Source of the DNA: DCFW01 sp963790715
GTDB taxonomy: Bacteria; Bacteroidota; Bacteroidia; Bacteroidales; Bacteroidaceae
DNA length: 64,000 nt
Direction: 5' to 3'
NCBI GenBank assembly: GCA_963790715.1
Contig: CAWBPN010000011.1
Location: 124,001-188,000 of the forward strand
Shown: in pieces, positions 27,580 to 37,600 of the stretch
Layout of the letters: every line of letters starts with the position of its first letter
Position numbering within the stretch: position 1 is the first letter of the stretch
Notes under the pieces: generated by a model
What the model saw: only the letters and a program-made list of their open reading frames with translations
Databases searched by the model: none
Told to the model about the DNA's origin: nothing
Program-made: the position numbers and the translations under genes

Positions 27580-29132
27580 TAATATCCAGTATTTTGAGTT
27601 AATACATTGTTGCTCTTATCAATTTCGGATTGCGGTATCGGCAACAAATAATCCCGACTGTCACTGAAGTTGGCACCTTTTGTGGTGTTGTACTTTTGCG
27701 CATAGGCTTTCATTACCGTTCCAAAACGCTTCTGACGCATCAAATCATCTCGTCTCCAACCTTCCATAGCCAACTCGCAACGGCGTTCATGCCAAATAAT
27801 TTGCCTCAATTGGCTTTGATCGGTAACGGTGATGTCAGGCAAAGTGTTAGCGTTAGTAGCCGGAACGTATTTCTGTCTGTCACGACGCGGATCAACAGGA
27901 TTCGTATTACGTGCACGGCGGCGCACTTCATTCAAATAAACCAAAGCCTGCGTCGGTTTGTTGTTTTCATTCAATGCTTCAGCATACAAAAGTAATACAT
28001 CCGAATAACGTATCATACGAATATTGTAAGGAATCATCCATACGTAGTAGCCTTGTTTTTCTACAGTAGGCACCGTCATCTTGTAATCATGAAATCCGGT
28101 TTGCGAATCAGAGTTATCTTGGCATATGGTATCGCCCACATAACGGTCGCCGGTCTGCGTGAAGACATAAGTGATACGAGGATCATCTTTATCAAAATTA
28201 TTATACAAATCAGTAGTCGGTACATGGAATCCGTATCCTTGATAACCGCTTACATTACGACTGGTGAAATAATGAGGCACGTTAGTACCCGTTGATACAT
28301 CCTTATCATACAGCTTGTTATCAATTTCAAAAACAGATTCACTGCTATTCTCGTATGCAGGACGCCAATTCATGCCGTAATCAGGAAGCAACGAATAATC
28401 TTTATCCACTTCGACAATTTGATGCAAAACAGCCTCAGCCTGTTGATATTCACCGCGGAACATATATGTCTTGGCAAGCATCGTCTTGGCAAAACCGCGT
28501 GTTACACGATAAGCATCAGCTGTTGCATAGGCACTTTTGGCTGGCAAAGCTTCGGCATCAGTAAGGTCTGTAATAATATGAGCGTAAACACTATCCGTTG
28601 ATGCTCGCGGAACTTTCAATATATCAGCAGGTTTCATGGGAGTTGTTACCATTGGCACACTGCCGAAGGTAGTAACCAAACAATAATAACCGAATCCACG
28701 CAAAGCTTTTGCTTCAAGCACATAGCGTGATAGCAAACTTTTGTCACCTGTAGCATTAGGAGCATGATATATGACATCGTTGCAACGGTCTATCAAATCA
28801 TAAAGGATGCTCCAACGACGAAGTACTTCGGCATTTGAAGTGGAAACAATAAAATTGGACAATTCCTGTATTTCTGATTTATCGCCATCTCCGCCTCCGC
28901 CCTTCAGAGCATCATCCGTTGAACAATCACCAACAAAATAATGATCCAAAGCATATTCGTTCCACGTCTGGCGCAATTGAAGGTATGCACCGGTCAATGC
29001 TTGGCCTATTTCTGATTCCGTCTGATAATAATTATCGGTTGTCGTCTCGCCATAATTAGGTTCGTCAAGAGAGCAGCTGTAAAAGCAAACTCCGGATATA
29101 AACACTGATAATAACAATAATATCTTTTTCAT
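27579..29132 (-). CDS. SusD/RagB-family outer membrane lipoprotein (PUL 2)
   Basis: 517 aa. Lipoprotein signal MKKILLLLSVFISGVCFYSC with lipid Cys20. The SusD N-domain has DRCNDVIYHAPN and LEAKALRGFGYYCLVTTFGSVP; the C-domain has IRYSDVLLLYAEALNE, LNEVRRRAR and WHERRCELAMEGWRRDDLMR. It forms the lid of the SusC pore 12 bases upstream. Confidence 0.95.
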   Translation of the reverse strand: MKKILLLLSVFISGVCFYSCSLDEPNYGETTTDNYYQTESEIGQALTGAYLQLRQTWNEYALDHYFVGDCSTDDALKGGGGDGDKSEIQELSNFIVSTSNAEVLRRWSILYDLIDRCNDVIYHAPNATGDKSLLSRYVLEAKALRGFGYYCLVTTFGSVPMVTTPMKPADILKVPRASTDSVYAHIITDLTDAEALPAKSAYATADAYRVTRGFAKTMLAKTYMFRGEYQQAEAVLHQIVEVDKDYSLLPDYGMNWRPAYENSSESVFEIDNKLYDKDVSTGTNVPHYFTSRNVSGYQGYGFHVPTTDLYNNFDKDDPRITYVFTQTGDRYVGDTICQDNSDSQTGFHDYKMTVPTVEKQGYYVWMIPYNIRMIRYSDVLLLYAEALNENNKPTQALVYLNEVRRRARNTNPVDPRRDRQKYVPATNANTLPDITVTDQSQLRQIIWHERRCELAMEGWRRDDLMRQKRFGTVMKAYAQKYNTTKGANFSDSRDYLLPIPQSEIDKSNNVLTQNTGY

Positions 29133-29144
29133 AATAATAGCATT

Positions 29145-32100
29145 TTAAAATTGAAGATTTATACCAAAAGTAAATGTTCGGCAAGTAGGATAATGAGTCT
29201 CATCATAACCTGTATTCAATGCATTATCCACACCTATTTCAGGATCTAATCCGGTGTAACCGGTAAGTGTAAACACGTTTTGTCCGGCGACATATAATCT
29301 GCAACTTGAAAATAATTTTGATTTTTCACATAGCCAATGCGGAAGATTATAACCAAGTTGTATATTCTGTAAACGTAGATAACTGCCATTCTCGACATAG
29401 AATGAAGATGCTCTATAGTTATTGTTAGTATCCGAATTGGTCATTCTTGGATACTTGGCATTATCGCCCTCTTTTGTCCAGGCTTTGGTGTAAGCCTCAG
29501 CCAATGCATTTTGGAAACCGGCAGATGCCAGATTGCCTTTAGCTTCATTGTATATGTCATTACCGATAGTACCTTGGAAGAACATTGTCAAATCAAAATT
29601 CTTATATTGAAATCCCAAGTTAAATCCATAAATCAAATCAGGATTAGGATCACCGATAAACGTACGGTCTTGATCATCGCTCAAAGCACCTGTAGCACCC
29701 AACTTGGCAAACTTGAAATCACCGGGTTTGGCATTCGGTTGAATCTTTGCTCCGTCTTTACCTACATAACCGTCTATTTCAGACTGATTTTGGAATATAC
29801 CGATTTTCTTATATCCCCAGAAGCGTCCGATAGGACCGCCAACATACGTACGACTTACATTACCTGTTAAATAATCTGAAGTAAGTCTCGTGACCTTAGT
29901 CTTGTAAGTAGATACGTTCAACCCTGCATTATACCTGAATTCACTACCTATCTTACCATGATAATCCAAATTCAATTCAAAACCGGTATTTTTCAAATCG
30001 CCTGCATTAAAGTACGGATTGTTGGCATAACCGCCAAATGCGGTAATAGGCACCTGCAACAACATATCTACAGTTTTCTTAACATAAAAATCCATTGTGG
30101 CATTCAAAGAATTGCCAAACATGCCCAAATCCAAACCGACATTGGTTTGACGGTCTTTCTCCCATTTCACATCCGGATTACCTGTATATGTAGGTACATA
30201 GCCTTGTGAAAAGCCCGAGCCGAAATACCACTGTTTTTCAACATTAGTGCCAATAAGAGTCAATGCTGCCAACCTATCGATACGTTGGTTACCGTTAACT
30301 CCCCAACCGGCACGCAACTTCAAATTCGAAACAGTATTGTCGATATTCAAGTTCTTAAAAAATTGTTCATTGCTGATACGCCAACCTAAAGCTAACGAAG
30401 GGAATACCCCCCAGCGATTACCTTTGGCAAACTTTGAAGAACCGTCGGCACGGAAACTTGCAGTCAATAAATATTTATCGGCATACGAATAATTGATACG
30501 TCCCAAATAAGACATCATCGAACTGACTATCTTACTGCCTGATGCTTGGTCACCTGTAGTTTGAGCATCCAAAATTTGATAAATATTTTCATTTCCCAAT
30601 GCTCCGCGTTTGTAGGCATCAATAGTCTCTTCATCATTGTTTTCATAAGTAATGGCAAACATTGCATCTAAGTTATTCTTACCAAACGTTGCGGCATAGT
30701 TCAAACGGTTTTCTATAATATAATTCTTAACCAAATCGCTATTCTCGGTCAACTTTGTTTCAGTATTATATTTACTTTCCTTATTTGCCAAATTATCCGG
30801 AGAGAACGTGGCAGTGTAAATTGGAGTAAAGTTTTTAAACAAATCATAGAAACGCTCGTAACTATATTGGGTACGATACGTCAAGCCTTTAAACAATTTT
30901 ATTTGAGCATATGCATTACCGAATACATTAAAAATGTCATCGTGACGATTAGGTAAACGCAACATCGACACAGGATTAGGATCAAACGACCACTCGGTTG
31001 GTGCGTATTTGTCATACTCATAATTTTCTGACGAAGTATCGACTAACGGACTTATCACCGGTGTAAAAGGATCGGCCTTTTGAATATCATCAAATGAAGG
31101 AAGTTGCCCTGCATCCCTTTTACTTGCCTTTGACAAAGTGACATTAACTCCCAACGTGACATATTTGCTTAAATCATACTCTTGCTTCAAATTTAAGTTA
31201 AATCTTTTGAACATGGTAGTAATCAACGAACCTTCATCATCGACATATCCAAAACTCAAATAAGAACGTGAATTGTCAGTACCCTTGCTTATATTGAAAT
31301 TGTAATTCTGATTTAGCGCCGAATGTGTACTTTCTTTCCACCAATCGGTATTATACCCCTTTTTATACTGATCGGTAAATTTTTGTTTCATCGAGCTTTG
31401 AAAATTGGCATCATTTGCATAAGCGGTGGTGATGAAATTATAATATTGTTCACTATTCATCATATCCAAAGCCTTATAACTAGTCTTTACACCAACAAAA
31501 GAATTGAATGATACTGACGTTTTACCATTCACGCCACTTTTAGTGGTAATCAAAATGACACCGTTAGAACCTCTTGACCCGTAAATTGCACACGCAGATG
31601 CATCTTTCAACACCTCTATTCTATCAATATCGGCAGGGTTAATGCTACTTATATCATCCATAAATTGCCCATCAACAACATACAGAGGATTATTGTCGTT
31701 GACAGTGCCCAAACCTCTTATACGCACCACGGCATCAGAACCGGGTTGGCCTGAACTGGCAGCAACAAAGACACCGGCAGCCTTACCTGCCAACATTCCC
31801 GAGACATTGGATTCGGCCATGTTTTGCAAATCTTTGCCGCTAACCGATGATAATGATCCTGTTAAATCACTCTTTTTCTGTGTTCCATAACCTATAACAA
31901 CTACTTCGTTCAACTTGTTCTCGTCAGTAACAAGCTGAACATTATAAACGCCACTACCTGCTATGGTAACAGTTTGTGACTTATAACTTACATAGGTAAC
32001 GGAAAGTCTATCTGAAGTAACATTCATAGTATAGTTGCCGTCCAAATCGGTTACGGTAACATTATGTGTTCCTTCTTCTTCCTTAATTGTTGCTCCAATC

Positions 32101-32216
32101 AACGGCTGTCCTGTACTACTATCAACAACCGTACCTGATATTTTCTTAATCTGCTGTGCCATAACGCCTCCGCAAATCAGGAAAACACATATTACAAATA
32201 AAAAAAACTTTTTCAT
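29145..32216 (-). CDS. SusC/RagA TonB-dependent transporter without STN domain (PUL 2)
   Basis: 1023 aa. Signal peptide (MKKFFLFVICVFLICGGVMAQ), carboxypeptidase-regulatory-like domain (about 24-105; ISGTVVDSSTGQPLIGATI), TonB-box/plug region (VVVIGYGTQKKSDLTGSLSS, then GLGTVNDNNPLYVVDGQ), and barrel ending with RTFTFGINLQF. Unlike the PUL 1 transporter it has no STN domain, fitting control by the hybrid two-component regulator instead of an ECF/FecR pair. Confidence 0.95.
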   Translation of the reverse strand: MKKFFLFVICVFLICGGVMAQQIKKISGTVVDSSTGQPLIGATIKEEEGTHNVTVTDLDGNYTMNVTSDRLSVTYVSYKSQTVTIAGSGVYNVQLVTDENKLNEVVVIGYGTQKKSDLTGSLSSVSGKDLQNMAESNVSGMLAGKAAGVFVAASSGQPGSDAVVRIRGLGTVNDNNPLYVVDGQFMDDISSINPADIDRIEVLKDASACAIYGSRGSNGVILITTKSGVNGKTSVSFNSFVGVKTSYKALDMMNSEQYYNFITTAYANDANFQSSMKQKFTDQYKKGYNTDWWKESTHSALNQNYNFNISKGTDNSRSYLSFGYVDDEGSLITTMFKRFNLNLKQEYDLSKYVTLGVNVTLSKASKRDAGQLPSFDDIQKADPFTPVISPLVDTSSENYEYDKYAPTEWSFDPNPVSMLRLPNRHDDIFNVFGNAYAQIKLFKGLTYRTQYSYERFYDLFKNFTPIYTATFSPDNLANKESKYNTETKLTENSDLVKNYIIENRLNYAATFGKNNLDAMFAITYENNDEETIDAYKRGALGNENIYQILDAQTTGDQASGSKIVSSMMSYLGRINYSYADKYLLTASFRADGSSKFAKGNRWGVFPSLALGWRISNEQFFKNLNIDNTVSNLKLRAGWGVNGNQRIDRLAALTLIGTNVEKQWYFGSGFSQGYVPTYTGNPDVKWEKDRQTNVGLDLGMFGNSLNATMDFYVKKTVDMLLQVPITAFGGYANNPYFNAGDLKNTGFELNLDYHGKIGSEFRYNAGLNVSTYKTKVTRLTSDYLTGNVSRTYVGGPIGRFWGYKKIGIFQNQSEIDGYVGKDGAKIQPNAKPGDFKFAKLGATGALSDDQDRTFIGDPNPDLIYGFNLGFQYKNFDLTMFFQGTIGNDIYNEAKGNLASAGFQNALAEAYTKAWTKEGDNAKYPRMTNSDTNNNYRASSFYVENGSYLRLQNIQLGYNLPHWLCEKSKLFSSCRLYVAGQNVFTLTGYTGLDPEIGVDNALNTGYDETHYPTCRTFTFGINLQF

Positions 32217-32227
32217 GGTATATAAAT

Positions 32228-33472
32228 TTAATTATTATATGATTGTTTCGTAATATTCTTTGCCAAAGGATAAGCTAATAACTGCAGTCCGGCCACAATT
32301 ACAAGCGCATACTTCAGCGCAAAATCCTGAGAGAAAAAATAAGCTAACGCAATGAATAAGACCAACCCGAAAGCACGACCGATAAACAAACCCATCTCAT
32401 GACTTTGAATATATGCATATTCATTGCGCTTCTCTATTTTCGCTACTACGTCAATGGTTTTCATCATTACCGGATAATAGGCTAAATCAAATAAAGGTTG
32501 AAAAATCACTTTACATAAGACAAATAATATAACGCCTACTGTAGAGAAGAGAATGCCATTGCACAAAGTACCGATAAAAAAGACCAGTAAGCCACCTACA
32601 AAAATCTTCAATCTGTCCTGTGGCCTTGCTATCCTGCCTAAGACATATACTAATACGGCAGTAAGAGCTCCACTGATACCCTGAATCAAACCTAAATACC
32701 CTTCATCACCCACTAATTTCAATACCAATATGGCAGGCGCCGTAACAAGAAAACCTTGCACCATACCTTTTAATCCTGCTAACGCCAACATCTTTCTCCA
32801 CAATATGTGGAAATGAAAGAAAAGGAACGGCTTTTGTTCCTGGTCTTGAAAATTACCGCGATGAAGCACTAAACATGCCAAAATTGTGATAATAACTGCT
32901 ACTATAGTCACAGTTTTATAACAAAGATTTATATTGAAATGTACACCCAATATACTCTTACCGTTCATCTGACTGATAAAACCTCCTATAATTAATGGAA
33001 TCGTAATTGACATAACGGAAAAGAAAAACGATTCGAGACCGAAAAAATAATTACGATTATCATCATTGGTATTATACAATGTCAGCAAATAACGGTTAGT
33101 CCAAAAGAATCCGGAGGCTGCACCCAATAAAAAACCGGTAATTCCTAATTCAGGGATGCCCAATGATTTAATCGACATCATTATAAATATTGAAATACCA
33201 CTTACCAGAATGCCGGCGGAATAAAGTGTTTTAGAACTGAAATATTTCATTAAAAAGCCGTTGACAAACGAAGTTGTGACAACACCGACATACATTGCCA
33301 ATTGATAATATGCCACCAACATCGGCTTACTTGTAGAACGCATCACATACGCACCCACAAAGATTTCAACGATAGGCAACACCATGGCATACAGAAGGTT
33401 CGTAATAAGTATTACCTTCATATTATGCGGCTTTTCAGTGAAGAATTTATATTCTTGCATTAAACGATTCAT
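32228..33472 (-). CDS. Major facilitator superfamily transporter (PUL 2)
   Basis: 414 aa with about twelve membrane helices and no signal peptide. It resembles the YqgE-like MFS group found near Bacteroidota GH130 genes. Between the GH130 gene (8 bases upstream) and susC, it most likely imports the di- or oligosaccharide across the inner membrane for the cytosolic GH130 enzyme. The substrate is an inference from position. Confidence 0.88.
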   Translation of the reverse strand: MNRLMQEYKFFTEKPHNMKVILITNLLYAMVLPIVEIFVGAYVMRSTSKPMLVAYYQLAMYVGVVTTSFVNGFLMKYFSSKTLYSAGILVSGISIFIMMSIKSLGIPELGITGFLLGAASGFFWTNRYLLTLYNTNDDNRNYFFGLESFFFSVMSITIPLIIGGFISQMNGKSILGVHFNINLCYKTVTIVAVIITILACLVLHRGNFQDQEQKPFLFFHFHILWRKMLALAGLKGMVQGFLVTAPAILVLKLVGDEGYLGLIQGISGALTAVLVYVLGRIARPQDRLKIFVGGLLVFFIGTLCNGILFSTVGVILFVLCKVIFQPLFDLAYYPVMMKTIDVVAKIEKRNEYAYIQSHEMGLFIGRAFGLVLFIALAYFFSQDFALKYALVIVAGLQLLAYPLAKNITKQSYNN

Positions 33473-33479
33473 ACATTGC

Positions 33480-34538
33480 TTATTTTAGAGTATTCATAAT
33501 TTCTGAAATGGAAATGTTCGCTTCACATATTACTTCATCACTTGCACCATAATAAAGATGTATGGTATCACCTTCTATATATTGCCCGTTTGAGAAAACG
33601 ACATTGCCGAAAAATCCTTTTTTCTCATATTCTGCCGTCGGTTCCATAATAGGATCTACACTACGAGCCAATACCTTTGAAGGATCGTTCAGATCAAGTA
33701 ACATGGCTCCAAGACAATAACAATTCTGCTCATTTGCTCCATGGTAAATCTCAAGCCAACCTTCTTCAGTCTTTATTGGTGGCGCACCTGCTCCAACACG
33801 GGCACTATCCCATGAGTTTTTACGCGTTGTTGCAATACACTTATGATTGCCCCAGTGCAAACGGTCGGGAGATTCTGCCAGCCATATATAATTACCTCCA
33901 AGTTCAGGACTGCTTGGGCGATGAAAAGCATAATACTTGCCACCGACTTTCTCTTCAAACAATGCACAATCTTTGTTATGAGGAGGGAATATCATGCCAT
34001 ATCTGTCGAAATGTTTCCAATCGGTGGTGTGCATTAATCCCACTCCAACAGCTACAGAAGAGACTTCGGTATAAGTCAAATAATATCCCTCTGCCGTGGT
34101 AGCCACACGACAATCTTCTATACCGAAAGCTTCTTGTTTACCTTGACCGAAAATAGGAGGATAATCAGGATCATCCTTAAAATGTAGTCCATCCTCACTA
34201 CTAACCAAACGAAGATACGACATTGTGGTCAAATAGTTCTGACCTTTGTATGCAATCACTCTTGGATCGGAACAATCCAAATCAGGATCATCTTTTGCAA
34301 AAAATACTACTTCAACTTCACCTCTTATATTATATATAGGGAAACTGATTTTACCTTCTTGTTGAACAGGGCGCTCAGCAACTCTCAACAAAAGCCATAT
34401 CTTATTGTTGTATTTAAACACACCCGGGTTCAACAAACACGTAATTTCCATTCCTTTTATACCGGGACAAAGTTCGGAAGGTGAAAGCAATGGATTCAAT
34501 TGATTTCTTTTTACTACTATATTCATGGTATTAAACAT
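33480..34538 (-). CDS. GH130 beta-mannoside phosphorylase or mannosidase
   Basis: 352 aa, no signal peptide, so cytosolic. Five-bladed propeller with the GH130 hallmark GIEDCR at 139-144, where Asp142 is the expected proton donor, and KDCALFEEKVGGKYYAFHRP followed by ARVGAGAPPIKTEEGWLEIYHG. GH130 enzymes phosphorolyse or hydrolyse beta-mannosides such as mannosyl-glucose, beta-1,4- or beta-1,2-mannobiose and mannosyl-GlcNAc; the exact one cannot be told here. It is the first gene of the PUL 2 transcript. The ATG at 34538 is used; an in-frame ATG at 34526 is possible. Confidence 0.92.
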   Translation of the reverse strand: MFNTMNIVVKRNQLNPLLSPSELCPGIKGMEITCLLNPGVFKYNNKIWLLLRVAERPVQQEGKISFPIYNIRGEVEVVFFAKDDPDLDCSDPRVIAYKGQNYLTTMSYLRLVSSEDGLHFKDDPDYPPIFGQGKQEAFGIEDCRVATTAEGYYLTYTEVSSVAVGVGLMHTTDWKHFDRYGMIFPPHNKDCALFEEKVGGKYYAFHRPSSPELGGNYIWLAESPDRLHWGNHKCIATTRKNSWDSARVGAGAPPIKTEEGWLEIYHGANEQNCYCLGAMLLDLNDPSKVLARSVDPIMEPTAEYEKKGFFGNVVFSNGQYIEGDTIHLYYGASDEVICEANISISEIMNTLK

Positions 34539-34558
34539 TATTATGTTTTTCTGAGTAA

Positions 34559-34566
34559 CAAATGTA
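34559..34566 (-). promoter_or_regulatory. -7 box of the PUL 2 operon
   Basis: TACATTTG on the minus strand fits TANNTTTG, 21 bases before the GH130 ATG. The -33 position (34586-34589) is not TTTG, so the promoter is probably weak without an activator. Confidence 0.6.
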
Positions 34567-34595
34567 ATATACTATATAATAGCCGAAGTACACTA

Positions 34596-34690
34596 TAGTC
34601 TCAAAGGAATATACATAATAATAAGAATACCGAAACACAGATTAAATCGGCATTTTCATTACATTATACAGTAGTCTCAAAATAGTATAC
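34596..34690. repeat. Two 19-bp direct repeats: candidate hybrid-regulator sites
   Basis: TAGTCTCAAAGGAATATAC (34596-34614) and TAGTCTCAAAATAGTATAC (34672-34690) agree at 16 of 19 positions and are 76 bp apart. The nearer copy is centred about 53 bp before the predicted PUL 2 transcription start, a normal activator position; the farther one lies just after the regulator gene's stop. Confidence 0.55.
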
Positions 34691-34694
34691 TATA

Positions 34695-37600
34695 CTACTT
34701 TTTTCTATAATCATTTGGAGAACTACCATATAACTTTTGGAATTCTCTATAAAAATAAGATTTATTTGAAAAGCCTGATTTGTATATTATCTCAGACACA
34801 GTCATTTTGGTGGTTTTAAGTAATTTAGCTGCAAATTCCAATCTCATATTCTTTATATATTCGCTCGGCGTTTTATCTGACAATTCTTTAAACTTACGGT
34901 ATAGTGATGCTCTACTTTGTCCCAAGTACTGCTCAATCATTTCTGGAGATAAACTATCATCATCTATATGCTTTTTAATAAAATCGTTTACCTTTTCAAT
35001 CATTTCCACATCTTCATGATGAAGCACTTTGCCATTCCTTATAGTCAATGATGATAAACTTGAATTAAAATAATCTTTCAACAATGTTTGCCGCGTCAAT
35101 AAATTTTCGATGCTTGAAAGAATTTGGCGCGGATGAAACGGTTTAACAAGATAGACGTCAACTCCATTATTATATGCATCAATCTGTTCTTCAACCGATG
35201 TTTTTCCTGCAATTCCTATTATAGGTATATAATTAGTTTTTGGGTCGGATTTCAACTTACCTACAAAATCCGATCCTGTAATTTCCAAATGTAAATCGGC
35301 AATAATCAAATCGGGATGATTTTTACTTATCGACTCTACTGCCACATCACTATCACTAAAGTCCATTACCGTATAATCATATAAAATATTCAATAACAAG
35401 TTACAAATATTTTGATCGTCTTCAATAATACAAATATTAGTTTCTGCATGTAGTTTTTCTCTATCGTGGGCATCGGTAAGTTGTATTTGATCCTTATCGG
35501 GTTCAAGTTTTATTATATCTTCCCTATTCATATCCAACGGAGGAATGACAACAACAAGCTCCACATATTTATTCAATTCACTATTAATTTCAATAGTACC
35601 GCCCAAGTATTCAATCATTTTTTTTACCAAATTCATACCTATGCCATTACTTACTTGCAATCCGCCACCTGAATTTATCGGATCGAATATCTTATATTCA
35701 TCAAAGACATCTTCCATCTGCTCTTCAGTCATTCCCTTACCCGAATTTTTAATTACAATGTGCAAAGATGTATTATCGGTCGATTCCTGAAAGACTTCCA
35801 ACATTATATAACCACCTTGTGGAGTATGCTTGAAGGCATTTGATATTAAATTAAAAATGATGTTGCTCAAAACACTTCTATCGGATACAAGTGTAAACAT
35901 ATCATGGGTATTAACTTGAAAATCAATTCTATTTCGTTGCCTCATCACGTCGTAACTATCAGTAATAGAGCGTATATGATCCTCTATAACTATTTTTTCA
36001 GGACAAAGCGGTTCATAGCTGGATTTACTCTTTCTAAATTCTATCAATTCCTGCATCAGCCCTTGCATCCGTTCTGCATTATCTTTTATCACATCAATAT
36101 ACTTTTTTATCTCGTCACTTATATCCGGCATCTCAGACAAATATTGAGCAGGTGTATATATCAATGTCAATGGGGTATAAAACTCATGAGCCACATTGGT
36201 GAAGAAATTTAGTTTTGATTCAAATATCTTTTGACCTTGCTTTTTATCAATATCAGCCAAAAACAGCCGCCTGCTCATTCTAATGCGATTACGAATAACT
36301 GATAATGTAACATAAGTTATTACCGCCAATATCAATAGATAACTGAGTATAGCCCACAAACTAAACCACCAGGGATTACCGACACTAATGCTTAAACGAT
36401 AAACGTGATTATTCCAAACTTTGTCACCGTTGGAACATTTCACTTCAAGAATGTGCTTGCCGGGTGCCAACTGGAATATTAGATTAGGATCGGTTCCCAT
36501 ATCTATCCACTTTTCTGAATTATCTTTTAAACGATAAGCATATTCGCAACTGGCTGTATTAATATAGTCCTTAGCTATAAATTTAAATGTCACATTACGT
36601 TCATCATATTCCAGTTTCAACACTCCCTTTTTCATAAATGGAGCAATATCAACGTCACGATCATATATTTTCAATCCGCACAAATCTAATTGCGGTACAA
36701 AATTACGAAGATGAATTTTTTGAGGATTAAAATAATTAAGCCCGCTTACACCTCCGAAATAAAGATTACCGCTTTCATCCTCATAATATGCACCATCGGA
36801 AAATTCATTATTTTGCAGTCCGTCTTTAATAGTGTAATTTTCTATTCTTCCTCTATTACTTATTTTATATAGTCCTTGACTTGTACTAAGCCAAACATTG
36901 CCTAATAAATCTTTAATTATTCCATGAATAGTGCTACTACTCAAATTACGGTCACTATACTTTATTATAGAATATCCCGAACCTGACGGCGACATTCTGT
37001 TTAACCCGTAACTCGTACCAATCAACAGACCATGGCTATCTCCATATAAACATAGTATATCGTCATTGGTAAGTGCATTATTAACTTTTAAATTGTCCAA
37101 TCTGCAAATTGAAGAAGCATTTACATCAAAACGATATAGCCCGCCACCACGAGTTCCGAACCAAACGAAGCTACCGTCCGGCTCCGATGCAATAGCATAA
37201 ATTATGTCATTATTAAGTGTATGTGGACGATCCGCCGAAGAATATCGGTTCAAATCTTTCACTATATATGTTCCACCGTTTTTTGTAATATCCATCTTAA
37301 TTAAACCATACCCGGCTGTCCCTAACCACAAAACGGAACCATGGTTTGTTAAATGAATATTATAAACAGATCTGAACAGAGGATAAATTGAAGGTATTTG
37401 CAACTTTTTCAATCTCCCCGTCTTTACATTCAATATATTCAATCCATATCCATCTGTTCCTATAAAAATGTCATTTTGATCATTCTTACACAGGGCATAA
37501 ACAGAATTGGATATTAATCCGTTTTTTTCATTTCGGAAGGCGGTAAGTTTCCTCGTCACCGTATTCAATAATTGTAAACCACTCCCTTTAGTACCAACCA

